Shown in pieces: positions 36,874-46,000 of a stretch of 64,000 nt of DNA (its first letter is position 1; each line of letters begins with the position of its first letter). The notes under the pieces are model-generated. The model had not been told where the DNA came from, ran no database searches, and saw only the letters and a program-made list of their open reading frames with translations. The stretch is from Sphingomonas oleivorans (GTDB taxonomy: Bacteria; Pseudomonadota; Alphaproteobacteria; Sphingomonadales; Sphingomonadaceae), in the NCBI RefSeq assembly GCF_003050615.1, contig NZ_NWBU01000005.1:336933-400932 (forward strand), written 5' to 3'. The position numbers and the translations under genes are program-made.

Positions 36874-38916
36874 ATGTTTCGTCCGCTTCTTATCGCGTCC
36901 AGCCTGATCGCCCTGTCCGCGACGGCCCCTGCCGCCCCGCCTGCGGGCCCCTCCCGTCATTTCGAGGCGCAGGATCTTTTTTCGCTCGAGGTCGCATCCG
37001 ATCCGCAGATAGCCCCCAAGGGCGATGTCGTCGCCTATGTCCGCAGGTCGAACGACATCATGACGGACCGCGCCCGTTCGACCATCTGGCTGGTCGATAG
37101 GAAGACGGGCGCCCATACGCCCCTCGTCGCCGGCCCCGGTGCGCATAGCCAGCCGCGCTGGTCGCCCGACGGCAAGCGCATCGCCTATGTCTCCAGCGCG
37201 GAGGGCGGCAGCGCGCAGCTCTTCGTCCGCTGGATCGCAAGCGGAGAGACGGCGCGCATCACCAGCCTGCCCGATACGCCCGGCGCGATAAGCTGGTCGC
37301 CCGATGGCCGCCACATCGCCTATACGCTGAACGTGCCCGACGAGGGCCTCCGTCTCGGCTCGGCGCCTTCCAAGCCGGAGGGCGCGCAATGGGCCCCGCC
37401 GCTGGAGGTGATCTCCGCCGTCACCTATCGCCAGGATGGGGGTGGCTATGTGAAGCCCGGCTTCGACCATATCTTCGTCGTGCCGGCGGATGGCGGCGCG
37501 CCGCGCCAGCTCAGCTTCGGCCCCTATCATGACAATGGCCCGCTGAGCTGGACGCCGGACGGCAAGACCATCCTGTTCAGCGCCGTCCGCACCCCCAAAT
37601 GGGAGCAGGAACCGCTCAACAGCGAAATCTATGCGCTCGATATCGCCACCGCGAAGCTCAGCCAGCTCACCACGCGCAACGGTCCGGACCAGGACCCCCT
37701 CGTCTCGCCCGACGGTCGCCACATCGCCTATCTCGGCTTCGACGACAAAAGGCTCGGCTATCAGAATGTCCGCCTCTATCTAATGGATCGCGACGGCGGG
37801 AATGTCCGCGTCCTGACGGACCGGCTCGACGGCAGCGTCGAAAGCCCCGTCTGGGCGAAGGACGGCCGCTCCCTCTACGTCCAATATGATGAAAAGGGCA
37901 CCACCAGGGTCGCCCGCGTGACGCTGGATGGCAGCATCCGGACCGTCGCCGAAGGGCTGGTCCAGTCCGCGCTCGATCGTCCCTATTCCGGCGGCAGCTA
38001 CAGCGTCGCCGATGATGGCAGCATCGCCTTCACCAGCGGCACGGCGCTGCGCCCCGCGGACCTGTCCGTCACGCGCGGGGGCAGCACGCGCCGCCTCACC
38101 CGGCTCAACGAGGATCTGCTCGCTGCCAAAGAGCTCGGCCAGGTGCGCAAGCTACCCGTCACCGCCTTCGACAATCGCGCCATCGACGCCTGGCTCGTCA
38201 CCCCGCCCGATTTCGATCCGGCGAAGAAATATCCGCTGATCCTGGAGATCCATGGCGGCCCCTTCTCCGCTTATGGCCCCTCCTTCTCCACCGATAATCA
38301 GCTCTATGCCGCCGCCGGCTATGTCGTGCTCTATGTCAATCCGCGCGGCTCGACCTCCTATGGCGAGGAATTCGCCAATCTCATCCACCATGCCTATCCC
38401 GGCCATGATTATGATGATCTGATGAGCGCGGTCGATGCCGCAATCGCGCAGGGCTATGTCGATCCGAACAATCTGTTCGTCACCGGCGGCTCGGGCGGCG
38501 GCGCGCTCACCGCCTGGATCGTCGGCAAGACGGATCGCTTCAAGGCAGCCGCCACGCAGAAGCCGGTGATCGACTGGGCGAGCTTCGTGCTCACCGCCGA
38601 TGTCATTCCCTTCTTCTCGCGCTACTGGTTCCCCAAATATCCCTGGGAGGATCCGCAGAGCTATTGGGCGCGTTCGCCGCTGTCGCTGGTCGGCAACGTG
38701 AAGACGCCCACGCTCGTTGTCGTCGGCAGCGAGGATTATCGCACGCCCGTCAGCGAGTCCGAGCAATATTATTCGGCGCTGCAATTGCGCGGCGTGCCGA
38801 CGGCGCTCGTGAAGGTCCCCGGCGCATCGCATGGCGGGCTGGCGGTGCGCCCGTCGCAATCGGCCGCAAAGGCGTCGGCGATCCTCGCCTGGTTCGAAAA
38901 ATATCGCGCCCGCTGA
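36874..38916 (+). CDS. exported S9-family peptidase (acylaminoacyl/dipeptidyl peptidase type)
   Basis: 680 residues with a signal peptide (about 1-21, LLIASSLIALSATAPAA). Residues 40-400 form a beta-propeller with repeated WSPDG(K/R)xIAY blades. The C-terminal alpha/beta hydrolase domain has EIHGGPFSAYG, then the nucleophile in VTGGSGGGALTA (about 538), the Asp in GSEDYRTP and the His in PGASHGG. Such enzymes trim short or N-acylated peptides in the periplasm. It precedes a dienelactone hydrolase gene by 26 bases; joint transcription is likely. Confidence 0.92.
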   Translation: MFRPLLIASSLIALSATAPAAPPAGPSRHFEAQDLFSLEVASDPQIAPKGDVVAYVRRSNDIMTDRARSTIWLVDRKTGAHTPLVAGPGAHSQPRWSPDGKRIAYVSSAEGGSAQLFVRWIASGETARITSLPDTPGAISWSPDGRHIAYTLNVPDEGLRLGSAPSKPEGAQWAPPLEVISAVTYRQDGGGYVKPGFDHIFVVPADGGAPRQLSFGPYHDNGPLSWTPDGKTILFSAVRTPKWEQEPLNSEIYALDIATAKLSQLTTRNGPDQDPLVSPDGRHIAYLGFDDKRLGYQNVRLYLMDRDGGNVRVLTDRLDGSVESPVWAKDGRSLYVQYDEKGTTRVARVTLDGSIRTVAEGLVQSALDRPYSGGSYSVADDGSIAFTSGTALRPADLSVTRGGSTRRLTRLNEDLLAAKELGQVRKLPVTAFDNRAIDAWLVTPPDFDPAKKYPLILEIHGGPFSAYGPSFSTDNQLYAAAGYVVLYVNPRGSTSYGEEFANLIHHAYPGHDYDDLMSAVDAAIAQGYVDPNNLFVTGGSGGGALTAWIVGKTDRFKAAATQKPVIDWASFVLTADVIPFFSRYWFPKYPWEDPQSYWARSPLSLVGNVKTPTLVVVGSEDYRTPVSESEQYYSALQLRGVPTALVKVPGASHGGLAVRPSQSAAKASAILAWFEKYRAR

Positions 38917-38942
38917 CCGGCGGGATGAAGAGGAGAGAGACG

Positions 38943-39824
38943 ATGGACGAGACCGAACTGCGCGCCAGGGCGATCGCGCTTTATGATCGCTTCACCCATG
39001 TCACCCATGATCGCCGCGCCTTTATGGGCGAGATGGCGAAGCTCGCCGGAAGCGCCGCCGCGGCCAATGCGCTTGTCGCCTCGATCGCGGCGAGCCCGGC
39101 CGCGGCCGCCATGGTCGATCCCGCGGACAAGCGGCTCGTGACCGGAAATATCGCCTGGCCGGGGTCCGGCGGCCACAGGCTGAGCGGCTATTTCGCCCGT
39201 CCCAGGGCGGTGCGGGGCAAGCTCCCGACCGTGATCGTCGTCCACGAAAATCGTGGGCTCAACGGCTATATCCAGGATGTCACCCGCCGGCTCGCGCTCG
39301 CCGGCTTCCTCGCGCTCGCGCCGGACTTTCTTTCCCCCGCCGGCGGCACGCCCGCGAACGAGGATCAGGCGCGCGAGATGATCGGCAAGCTCGATCTTCC
39401 CGCGACCGTGGCGGACGGCGTCGCCACCATCGCCTGGCTGAAGACGCGTCCCCGCTCGAACGGCAAGGTCGGCGTCATCGGCTTCTGCTGGGGCGGCGCG
39501 CTGGTCGATCGCCTCGCCGTCGCGGCGGGCGCCGGGCTCGATGCCGGCGTATCCTTCTACGGCCCCCCACCCCCGCCGGCCGAAGCCGCCAAGGTCAAGG
39601 CCCCGCTCCTGCTCCATTATGCCGGCACGGACGAGCGGGTGAATGCCGGCGCCGCCGCCTGGGTGGAGGCGCTCAAGGCCGCACGCGTGCCGGTCACGCG
39701 CCATGACTATCCCGGCACGCAGCATGCCTTTCACAACGACACGTCGGCCGCGCGCTACAATGCCGAAGCCGCCAAGCTCGCCTGGGATCGCAGCATCGCC
39801 TTCCTCAAGGAGCATCTGTCATGA
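38943..39824 (+). CDS. dienelactone hydrolase family protein
   Basis: 293 residues from the ATG at 38943 with AGGAGAGAG upstream. The catalytic triad is Cys in VIGFCWGG (about 184), Asp in GTDERVN and His in GTQHAFHN. A stretch at about 35-60 (AKLAGSAAAANALVASIAAS) is hydrophobic and alanine-rich but preceded by charged sequence, resembling a late Tat-type signal. It hydrolyses a lactone or carboxylic ester; the natural substrate is unknown. The stop overlaps the next GST gene by four bases. Confidence 0.88.
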   Translation: MDETELRARAIALYDRFTHVTHDRRAFMGEMAKLAGSAAAANALVASIAASPAAAAMVDPADKRLVTGNIAWPGSGGHRLSGYFARPRAVRGKLPTVIVVHENRGLNGYIQDVTRRLALAGFLALAPDFLSPAGGTPANEDQAREMIGKLDLPATVADGVATIAWLKTRPRSNGKVGVIGFCWGGALVDRLAVAAGAGLDAGVSFYGPPPPPAEAAKVKAPLLLHYAGTDERVNAGAAAWVEALKAARVPVTRHDYPGTQHAFHNDTSAARYNAEAAKLAWDRSIAFLKEHLS

Positions 39825-40450
39825 CCGTCGAGGATAGCGAGACGATCCTCTTCTACCATAATCCCCGCTCCCGCGCGCAGATGGTGCACTGGATGCTGGA
39901 GGAGGTCGGCGCGCCCTATGAGATATTGCCGATCGAATTCGGCCAGGGCGAGCATAAGACGCCCGAATTCCTCGCGCTCAATCCCATGGGCAAGCTGCCG
40001 ACGATCGTCCATCGCGGCACGGTCGTCACCGAAACCGGCGCGATCATCGCCTATCTCGCCGATGCCTTTCGCGAGGCCGGCCTCGCCCCCGCGCTCGACG
40101 ATCCGCGTCGCGGCACATGGCTGCGCTGGATGTTCTTCGCCGGCACCTGCTTCGAGCCCGCGCTGCTCGACACGATGCTCAAGCGCCCGCCCGCCGAACC
40201 CAAGACGATCGTCGGCTATGGCAGCTATGAGGATGTGCTCAAGGCGCTCGAAACGATGCTCGACCCCGGCCCCTATATATTGGGCGAGGAGTTCAGCGCG
40301 GCGGATGTCTATGTCGGTGCGGAAATAAGCTGGGCGATGAGCTTCGGCGCGCCCGGCCTCAAGGGCAATCCGCTGTTCGACGCCTATGTCGCCCGGATCA
40401 CCGACCGGCCCGCCTACAGGCGCTCGATCGGCGCCGACGCGGCCGCATAA
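39821..40450 (+). CDS. glutathione S-transferase family protein
   Basis: 209 residues. The N-terminal domain has LFYHNPRSRAQMVHWMLEE, LNPMGKLPTIV and the glutathione-binding VTETGAIIAYLAD. The C-terminal domain has LGEEFSAADVYVGAEISW. The likely catalytic residue is the serine or asparagine in YHNPRSR. It is translationally coupled to the dienelactone hydrolase gene. It differs clearly from the other GST at 32.4 kb, so they are not recent duplicates. Confidence 0.9.
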   Translation: MTVEDSETILFYHNPRSRAQMVHWMLEEVGAPYEILPIEFGQGEHKTPEFLALNPMGKLPTIVHRGTVVTETGAIIAYLADAFREAGLAPALDDPRRGTWLRWMFFAGTCFEPALLDTMLKRPPAEPKTIVGYGSYEDVLKALETMLDPGPYILGEEFSAADVYVGAEISWAMSFGAPGLKGNPLFDAYVARITDRPAYRRSIGADAAA

Positions 40451-40464
40451 AGGGGCCGGGCATG

Positions 40465-40499
40465 AAAAAGGGCCCGGCGGATCGCTCCACCGGGCCCTT
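40465..40499 (-). terminator. intrinsic terminator shared by convergent genes
   Basis: AAGGGCCCGG and CCGGGCCCTT flank a 12-base centre. On the minus strand the stem is followed by TTTTT, ending the Bax-inhibitor transcript; on the plus strand it could weakly stop the GST transcript. Confidence 0.85.
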
Positions 40500-40521
40500 C
40501 GTCATTCAGCCAGTGCCGACC

Positions 40522-41256
40522 TTATTCCCGGTTGCCGAGGAACGACAGCAGGAACTGGAACATGTTGACGAAGTCGAGATAGAGCGACAGCGCGCCCATG
40601 ATCACCGTCTTGCCGATCATGTCCGTCCCGGCGACGTGGAAATAGAGGCTCTTGATGCGCTGCGTGTCATAAGCCGTCAGGCCCGCGAACAGCAGCACGC
40701 CGATGCCCGAAATCGCGAAGGTCAGCCCCGGCGACTTGAAGAAGATGTTGAGCAGCGACGCGACCAGCAGGCCGACCACGCCCATGATCAGGAAGGTGCC
40801 GAAACCCGACAGATCCTTCTTCGTGGTATAGCCGTACAGGCTGAGCGACACGAAGGCCGCGGCCGTCGCGAAGAAGGTCGTCGCGATCGAGGGGCCGGTG
40901 TAGACGAGAAAGATCGTCGACATCGACAGGCCCATCACCGTCGCGAAGGCCCAGAACAGCGCCTGCGCCGCGCCCGTCGAAAGACGATGGATGCCGAAGC
41001 TCAGCACCATCACGAAGGCGAGCGGCGAAAAGATGATGAGATATTTCAACGGTCCTGGCGACAGCATCACCGATGCCGCCGCGCCGGACGCGGCAAACAA
41101 CAGCGCGACGATGCCAGTCAACAGCACGCCGGACGCCATATAATTGTAGACCGAAAGCATATAGGACCGCAGACCCGCATCGAAGGCGGCCTCGCGGGCG
41201 CCGACGCTAGTCTGACGCGACACTGCGGTCGTCCTGGGGTCGGACCAATTAGCCAT
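40522..41256 (-). CDS. Bax inhibitor-1 family membrane protein (YbhL/YccA type)
   Basis: 244 residues with seven predicted membrane helices. The N-terminus has RSYMLSVYNYMASGVLLTGI, the family start of bacterial BI-1 proteins, and the C-terminus has GLTAYDTQRIKSLY and LYLDFVNMFQFLL. Family members are pH-sensitive calcium leak channels (BsYetJ) or protease-associated proteins (YccA). The ATG at 41256 has AAGGAGA ten bases upstream, and a perfect six-pair hairpin (GTCGCG/CGCGAC, 41277-41294) lies just before that site. Confidence 0.92.
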   Translation of the reverse strand: MANWSDPRTTAVSRQTSVGAREAAFDAGLRSYMLSVYNYMASGVLLTGIVALLFAASGAAASVMLSPGPLKYLIIFSPLAFVMVLSFGIHRLSTGAAQALFWAFATVMGLSMSTIFLVYTGPSIATTFFATAAAFVSLSLYGYTTKKDLSGFGTFLIMGVVGLLVASLLNIFFKSPGLTFAISGIGVLLFAGLTAYDTQRIKSLYFHVAGTDMIGKTVIMGALSLYLDFVNMFQFLLSFLGNRE

Positions 41257-41379
41257 CGTAGGATACTCTCCTTGCCGTCGCGAACGTCCGCGACCAGATG
41301 GGAATATCGGCGCTGGATGGATTTTTTTCAAGCGAAAGCGGTTTGAACATCATATTCCGGCTACGGAAAGATACGTATC

Positions 41380-41931
41380 ATGACCAGGCTCTTCGTCGCG
41401 ATCCGCCCTCCCCGCCTGCTTCGCGAACGGCTTCTCGCCCTGATGGGCGGCGTCATGGGCGCACGCTGGCAGAGCGACGAGCAGCTCCATGTCACGCTCC
41501 GTTTCATCGGCGAGGTGGATCGCCATTGCGCGGCGGATGTGGCGGCCGCGCTCGGCAGCGTCCATCATGCCGCCTTCGATCTGGCTCTGGACGGGATCGG
41601 CCATTTCGATCGCAAGGGGCGGATCGAATCCCTATGGGCCGGCGTCGGCCCGCATGAGCCGCTCAAGGCGCTGCACCAGAAGATCGACCAGGCGCTCGTC
41701 CGCGTCGGCCTTCCCGGCGAGCAGCGCGCCTATCTGCCGCATCTGACGCTCGCCCGCTTCGGGCGTGCCGGGGCGACGGGCCCGGTCGAGCCGTTCCTCG
41801 GCCGCACCGCCGGCCTTTCGAGCCCGCCGGTCCGCATCGTCGATTTCTGCCTCTATGAAAGCAGCCTCGGCCGCGACGGCGCCTCCTACACGATCGTCGA
41901 ACGCTATCCGCTCGAGCCGGCCGCACGCTGA
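41380..41931 (+). CDS. thpR: RNA 2',3'-cyclic phosphodiesterase (2'-5' RNA ligase family)
   Basis: 183 residues. The two HxT motifs that define the 2H phosphoesterases are HVTLRF (about 37) and HLTLARF (about 124). The enzyme opens 2',3'-cyclic phosphates on RNA ends, and can join tRNA halves in vitro. The N-terminus TRLFVAIRPP is standard. It is divergent from the Bax-inhibitor gene with 123 bases between and is followed by a family B repeat. Confidence 0.93.
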   Translation: MTRLFVAIRPPRLLRERLLALMGGVMGARWQSDEQLHVTLRFIGEVDRHCAADVAAALGSVHHAAFDLALDGIGHFDRKGRIESLWAGVGPHEPLKALHQKIDQALVRVGLPGEQRAYLPHLTLARFGRAGATGPVEPFLGRTAGLSSPPVRIVDFCLYESSLGRDGASYTIVERYPLEPAAR

Positions 41932-41972
41932 TACCCCTTGTAACCTGTGTGGTGCCGGATCGTGTAGAATGA

Positions 41973-42033
41973 GCGGTGCGGATGAAGGGGTGGATGCCGA
42001 AACAAGTTCGGCATGACGATAGGGGTTGTGCAA
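41973..42033. repeat. dispersed palindromic repeat, family B copy 2 (partial)
   Basis: It shares with the 18.7-kb copy the segment GCGGTGCGGATGA then GTGGATGCCGAAACAAGTTC and GGCATGACG. The CCTGAAAC half present in the other copies is missing, so this is a truncated element. A possible third-unit remnant, GGCAGGGATCCATGCC, follows at 42046-42061. Confidence 0.75.
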
Positions 42034-42131
42034 GGGTTCCGCGCAGGCAGGGATCCATGCCTCCGTTCGAGGGGAGACAATTCAACCCCAGCCGAAAATC
42101 GCCCCGTCAAATCACCCAGGCATAAGGAAAA

Positions 42132-42169
42132 CAGGTAAAAGAAAAGGGGCCGGTCTCGCGACCGACCCC
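42132..42169 (-). terminator. intrinsic terminator of the ompA-like gene
   Basis: On the minus strand GGGGTCGGTC and GACCGGCCCC form a stem around GCGA, followed by TTTTCTTTTACC. It lies about 45 bases past the OmpA stop codon. Confidence 0.85.
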
Positions 42170-42212
42170 CAATCTTTCGTCGATACCGCCACTTCAGTGG
42201 CGGTGCCGCACC

Positions 42213-43352
42213 TTACTGGCCCGAACCCGCGCCGAAGGTGATTTCCACGCGCCGGTTCTGCGGCTCGCGGACGCCATCGGCGGTCTCGACCAGCGGGCGG
42301 CTCTCGCCGAACGCTTCGGTCGTGATCGACGCTTCCGGAACGCCCTTGCCGGCCAGATAGGCCTTCACGGCGTCCGCACGGCGCTGCGACAGGCCGACAT
42401 TGTAGCTGTCGGAACCCGACTTGTCGGCGTGGCCGGCGAGAACCACCGAAGCCTGGCCGGTCGTCGCATAAGCCTGAGCGGCGTTGTCGAGGATCGCGGC
42501 GGCCTCCGGCGTGACGTTCGACTTATCCCAGTCGAAGAACACGATGAACGGACCCGGCGTCTCGACCACCGGCGGAGGCGGCGGCGGGGGCGGCGGGGGC
42601 GGAGGAGGCGGCGGCGGCGGGGGCGGCGGCGGAGGCGGCGGGGCCGCCGGCTCGCCGAAATTGTAGATCACGCTGGCGAGCAGGCTGTGCGAGCGGAAGC
42701 GCGTCTCGTACGGCGTGCCGTCGACCTTGCCGATGAACTTCACGTCGTCGACGTTGAAGAAGCGATACTTCACGCCGACGTCGACCGCGTCCGTCACCGG
42801 ATAGCGGACGCCCGCGATCGCCTGCCAGGCGAACTTGGTGTCGCTGTCATCCAGGAACGAGCCCGGGCCCGAGATCTTGTTACGCTCCGTCTTCACGCGG
42901 GCGATACCGGCACCACCGCCGATATAGCCGTTGAAGCCCGTATCGTCGCCGAAATCGAGCAGGCCGTTGGCCATGAAGCTCAGCGCGTTCGTCCAGCCCG
43001 ACGCATCCTCATAGGTGCCCGCCGGCGCAGGCGCGCCGCCGGCAACCGGGGTGGGGACGGACGAGGAGAAGCTGTCAACGCGCGCGCGCTTGAAGCCGAC
43101 TTCGCCTTCGAGGCGGAAGGCACCGAAATCATAGCCGACGATGCCGTCGACATCGTAACCATAATGGGAGTCGACAGTCCCGGCATTGTTGACGGCGCCA
43201 ATATCGTATTTGAGATCTTCGATTAGCAGCGCACCGCCTTCGGCGCCCACATACCAAGCGCCGTCCTTCGCCAGCGCCGGCGAGGCCAACGCGGTCGAGG
43301 CGAGCACGGCCAACATGGCGAGCTTACGCATATTAATCCCCTTTTTCTTCAT
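42213..43352 (-). CDS. OmpA family outer-membrane protein with a polyproline linker
   Basis: 379 residues from the ATG at 43352 (GGGAGGA just upstream); an ATG at 43331 is also plausible. A signal peptide ends near ALASPALA. Residues 30-225 form the eight-stranded beta barrel (alternating hydrophobic strands such as YVGAEGGALL). Next comes a linker of 24 consecutive prolines (codons 42571-42642). The C-terminal OmpA domain binds peptidoglycan, with FFDWDKSNVTPEAA near 270 and AGHADKSGSDSYNVGLSQRR near 312. It anchors the outer membrane to the cell wall and is probably abundant. Confidence 0.93.
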   Translation of the reverse strand: MKKKGINMRKLAMLAVLASTALASPALAKDGAWYVGAEGGALLIEDLKYDIGAVNNAGTVDSHYGYDVDGIVGYDFGAFRLEGEVGFKRARVDSFSSSVPTPVAGGAPAPAGTYEDASGWTNALSFMANGLLDFGDDTGFNGYIGGGAGIARVKTERNKISGPGSFLDDSDTKFAWQAIAGVRYPVTDAVDVGVKYRFFNVDDVKFIGKVDGTPYETRFRSHSLLASVIYNFGEPAAPPPPPPPPPPPPPPPPPPPPPPPPVVETPGPFIVFFDWDKSNVTPEAAAILDNAAQAYATTGQASVVLAGHADKSGSDSYNVGLSQRRADAVKAYLAGKGVPEASITTEAFGESRPLVETADGVREPQNRRVEITFGAGSGQ

Positions 43353-43527
43353 GTTCCTCCCGGAACATGCGTTTACCTAGTCAAAGCACGCTTTATGCGC
43401 AAGCGCACAGGAACGTGGTCTCTAGCCGAAACGAGGCGGTCCGGACAGTAGTCCGGGCGTTTCCTTCGGTGGACGCACGCCTAAACAACGCTCGTCGCAT
43501 CCGGTTTCTTTCCTCCCACAAAAATTT

Positions 43528-44027
43528 TTACGGAGCGACGAGTCCATGTCCCCGCAGCGCGGCGAAGATCGCGGCCACGCCCTGCCGTGCCCCACTGCCG
43601 ACCACCGCCCCGCCGGCCGGGTCAAGAAGGACCGCCCGTTGGGCTCCGACCAGCTGGACGCCACCGGTCCTCAGGGCTTTTACGGAGGGGATTCCAACCA
43701 TCCGATCCACCCATGATGACAGGCGAACAGCGCTTCGTCGACGATCCAGCCCGTCATGCCGACGGCCAGAGCCATGAAACACCGTCCACCGTCCCTCCAG
43801 CCGGTGATCTGGCCGGCTCTGCCGCGCCACGCGCCCGTGGCGTTCATCCCAACGATCCAGCACTGGTCGGGCGCGGACGATGCCGGCGGGGCCGTGTCGC
43901 CGATCGACTGCATTGCAGCATGAAGCCGCCGGTCGATCCCAACCGGCGCTTCATTATAGGTTAATTTCTTCTGTGCCCGCGCCGCCCAAATAAGGGGCGG
44001 GTCGAAGCGCGCGGTGCCATCGGCCAT
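43528..44027 (-). pseudogene. frameshifted DUF2793 gene (phage/gene-transfer-agent type protein)
   Basis: The first frame starts at an ATG at 44027, preceded by AGGAAGGCAGAGG, and reads MADGTARFDPPLIWAARAQ, then PPASSAPDQCWIVG, TGAWRGRAG and VDEALF. It stops at 43680. A shifted frame continues with PSVKALRTGGVQLVGAQRAV, LLDPAGGAV and ends AALRGHGLVAP at 43528. The two together give the full DUF2793 pattern, a family usually found in sphingomonad phage or gene-transfer-agent tail clusters. The break lies near 43700-43730 and is a single-base shift. No other phage gene is nearby. A sequencing error cannot be excluded. Confidence 0.65.
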
Positions 44028-44413
44028 CCTCTGCCTTCCTGGACCGTGAAAGTAACGATCATAGCCGGCAATGAAGGCGCCAGCACGCCCATCTGCTCCC
44101 TCATGATCGTGAAGCGCGTCGCCAAAGTCGCCCCGTCCGCGGCCTGCGCGGCCGCATCGATCTCGCGCCATTGCGATAGTCACTGAGGAAAATGCATGAA
44201 GCCACTGAAATAGCGCAACTCTTTCACTGGATAACCGGGCCGCCGTGCCGCCAACGGCGCCCACCCTATCGAGCAGATTCCTCTGTGCCGAAATCCGCGC
44301 CCCGCGCATCGGAAAGGACGCCCGGATCGCCGCTCGATCATCCAGCGGGCCACCCGCCATGCTTCAGCTTCTGCCCCTTATGCTTGAAGCGCAGGACACT
44401 ATCGCATTTTCGT
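44028..44413. other. intergenic region without recognised feature
   Basis: 386 bases between the SOUL gene stop and the DUF2793 start, both on the minus strand. I see no convincing reading frame with a ribosome site, no strong hairpin with a T run and no repeat of the other families. It may contain the promoter for the DUF2793 remnant. Confidence 0.5.
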
Positions 44414-45007
44414 TCATGCGAGTGCGATATGCACCTCATTGTGGCGCAGCGGCCCCGGCATCACCGGCGAATTATAGAGAGCATGTTCCGCCCGGCCGAC
44501 GGGCGTCCTGCCCGTCTTCGCCAGCCAGTCGCGCAGCTCGCGCTCCTTGGCCGCCAGCGTCTTGTCGTCGGCCCGTCCGCCGAAGCGGATCGCCGCCATG
44601 CGGCGCGGCGGCACTTCCACGATCGTCACGTCGGGCCCCGGCTCGGGCAGCGTCTCGCGCGTCCAGCCCATGGGGATGGCGAAGCGGATCCGCCAGTCCC
44701 CACTCTCTAGCGGCGCCGCGAACACCGGCACCGTCATCGCCACCTCCTCGCCGCCACGCGTCTCGGCAAAGGCATAGTCGGCGAGCAGGCCGAAGCCCGT
44801 GCCCAGCGCCCGGTCGCGCGATCCGCCCTGCACCGTCTCGGCCACCAGCATCGCCGGATAATCGCGTATCTCGAAGGCCCCGTCGGTCTCGATGGTCTCG
44901 AAATTGGGGGATTCGGTCACCTGCTCGCGCAGCCAGAGCAGCGCCGCGCCCGCCGCGACGCCGCCCGCCACTATGCCCAACATTTTCCCCAAGCTGATCT
45001 GCGCCAT
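44414..45007 (-). CDS. SOUL family heme-binding protein
   Basis: 197 residues. An N-terminal hydrophobic helix (GIVAGGVAAGAALLWL) anchors or exports the protein. The SOUL domain follows: ETDGAFEIRDYPAMLVAETV near 40, AMTVPVFAAP near 90, RIRFAIPMGWT, and a C-terminal NSPVMPGPLRHNEV. SOUL proteins bind heme or related tetrapyrroles; the role in bacteria is not settled. It is transcribed away from the hypothetical gene at 45.1 kb, 80 bases downstream of it. Confidence 0.87.
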   Translation of the reverse strand: MAQISLGKMLGIVAGGVAAGAALLWLREQVTESPNFETIETDGAFEIRDYPAMLVAETVQGGSRDRALGTGFGLLADYAFAETRGGEEVAMTVPVFAAPLESGDWRIRFAIPMGWTRETLPEPGPDVTIVEVPPRRMAAIRFGGRADDKTLAAKERELRDWLAKTGRTPVGRAEHALYNSPVMPGPLRHNEVHIALA

Positions 45008-45087
45008 TTATCGAGATCCTTTCGGTGCCGGCCTATGCGCCCTTCCGCCCCGCCATCCAACCCCCCGCCGATCCGGGGATGGCGCCA

Positions 45088-45546
45088 TCATGGCGCGAAG
45101 GGCAGCGGGGCGATGTCCGGTTCGATCCATCTCCGTCGCGCCTCGGTCGAGAACAGCCGCTCGCGCGTCCAATAAGCGAGCAGCCAGTCCTTCCGCCCCA
45201 GCGGCGAGGCGAGCAGCGCGTTGCACAGAAGATGGAGCGGCATATGCGGCCGCTCCGCCGCGAAGGCCGCCGCCGCGCGCAGCGATGCCTGGGTGATCGT
45301 CTCATGATAGCCAGCACTGTCGCTGTTCATGCCGCCCACCGCCTCATTGTAGCTGCGGATGATGTCCGGCATGTCGCGCGAGGGACTCAGATCGGGCCGC
45401 CTGAGGATGATCCACAGCGCGGCTGCGAAATGCGCGGCGTGGGTCCAGCGCTCCTTGGCCAGGCTATGGTCGATCAGTCCCCGGCCGATCGCCTCCATCT
45501 CGGCATCGGAACGGAAGGACGGGTCGGATCGATCGGAATCGGTCAT
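45088..45546 (-). CDS. conserved hypothetical protein
   Basis: 152 residues from the ATG at 45546, with GGGAG upstream. The sequence is mostly helical, with DHSLAKERWTHAAHFAAALW, IIRSYNEAVGGMNSDSAGYH and YHETITQASL. Several histidines and aromatic residues are spaced regularly, but I recognise no family motif. No signal peptide or membrane segment. The SOUL gene follows after 80 bases on the same strand. Function unknown. Confidence 0.65.
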   Translation of the reverse strand: MTDSDRSDPSFRSDAEMEAIGRGLIDHSLAKERWTHAAHFAAALWIILRRPDLSPSRDMPDIIRSYNEAVGGMNSDSAGYHETITQASLRAAAAFAAERPHMPLHLLCNALLASPLGRKDWLLAYWTRERLFSTEARRRWIEPDIAPLPFAP

Positions 45547-46000
45547 GATGGGCTCCCTGAAACTGGAATGGCGGGAGCCGTTGCACGCGGGCCCCGCCGG
45601 TGACGGCGAGGCATCGTCTGCGCGATGTGTCGGAAAATGCGGGGGCTCAGCCCCTGTCCTGCGCATCCCCTTTCCCCATCGCGCGCATTGCCACCGCCGC
45701 ACCGGGCATGGCTTGCTGTCGCTTGGAGGGAAGGGAATATTCCATGCGCGAAGCTAAATCATGCCGCCCCACGCCGGTCAACCGAATGTTACGGCAATGG
45801 ATAGCGGTGCGCATTTTAAGCCATGATGATCCGGCCGTCGCTCAGCACGTCCATCAGCTCTATGCCATGCGCCCCCAACTCCGATCCCATCGACCCCTTC
45901 CTATCGATTCCGCCTCCTCACCGGGGCCCTGCTTGTCATCGCTGGGCGGCTGTAGGAAGCTAAGAAACCCGATGAATAAAATTAGGTGTTGGGGAGGATG
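45547..46000. other. divergent intergenic region, possibly holding a small gene
   Basis: 454 bases between the divergent hypothetical gene and the XRE-type regulator. A frame from an ATG at 45744 (AAGGGA upstream) to 46001 would encode 85 residues beginning MREAKSCRPTPVNRMLRQWI, but the second half reads as random sequence and it runs into the regulator's start. It could be a gene remnant. No clear operator or terminator was seen. Confidence 0.35.

Noticed and set aside
41257-41379. ybhL-type regulatory RNA before the Bax-inhibitor gene
   Set aside because: Only a short hairpin is visible; I cannot match the known conserved motif.
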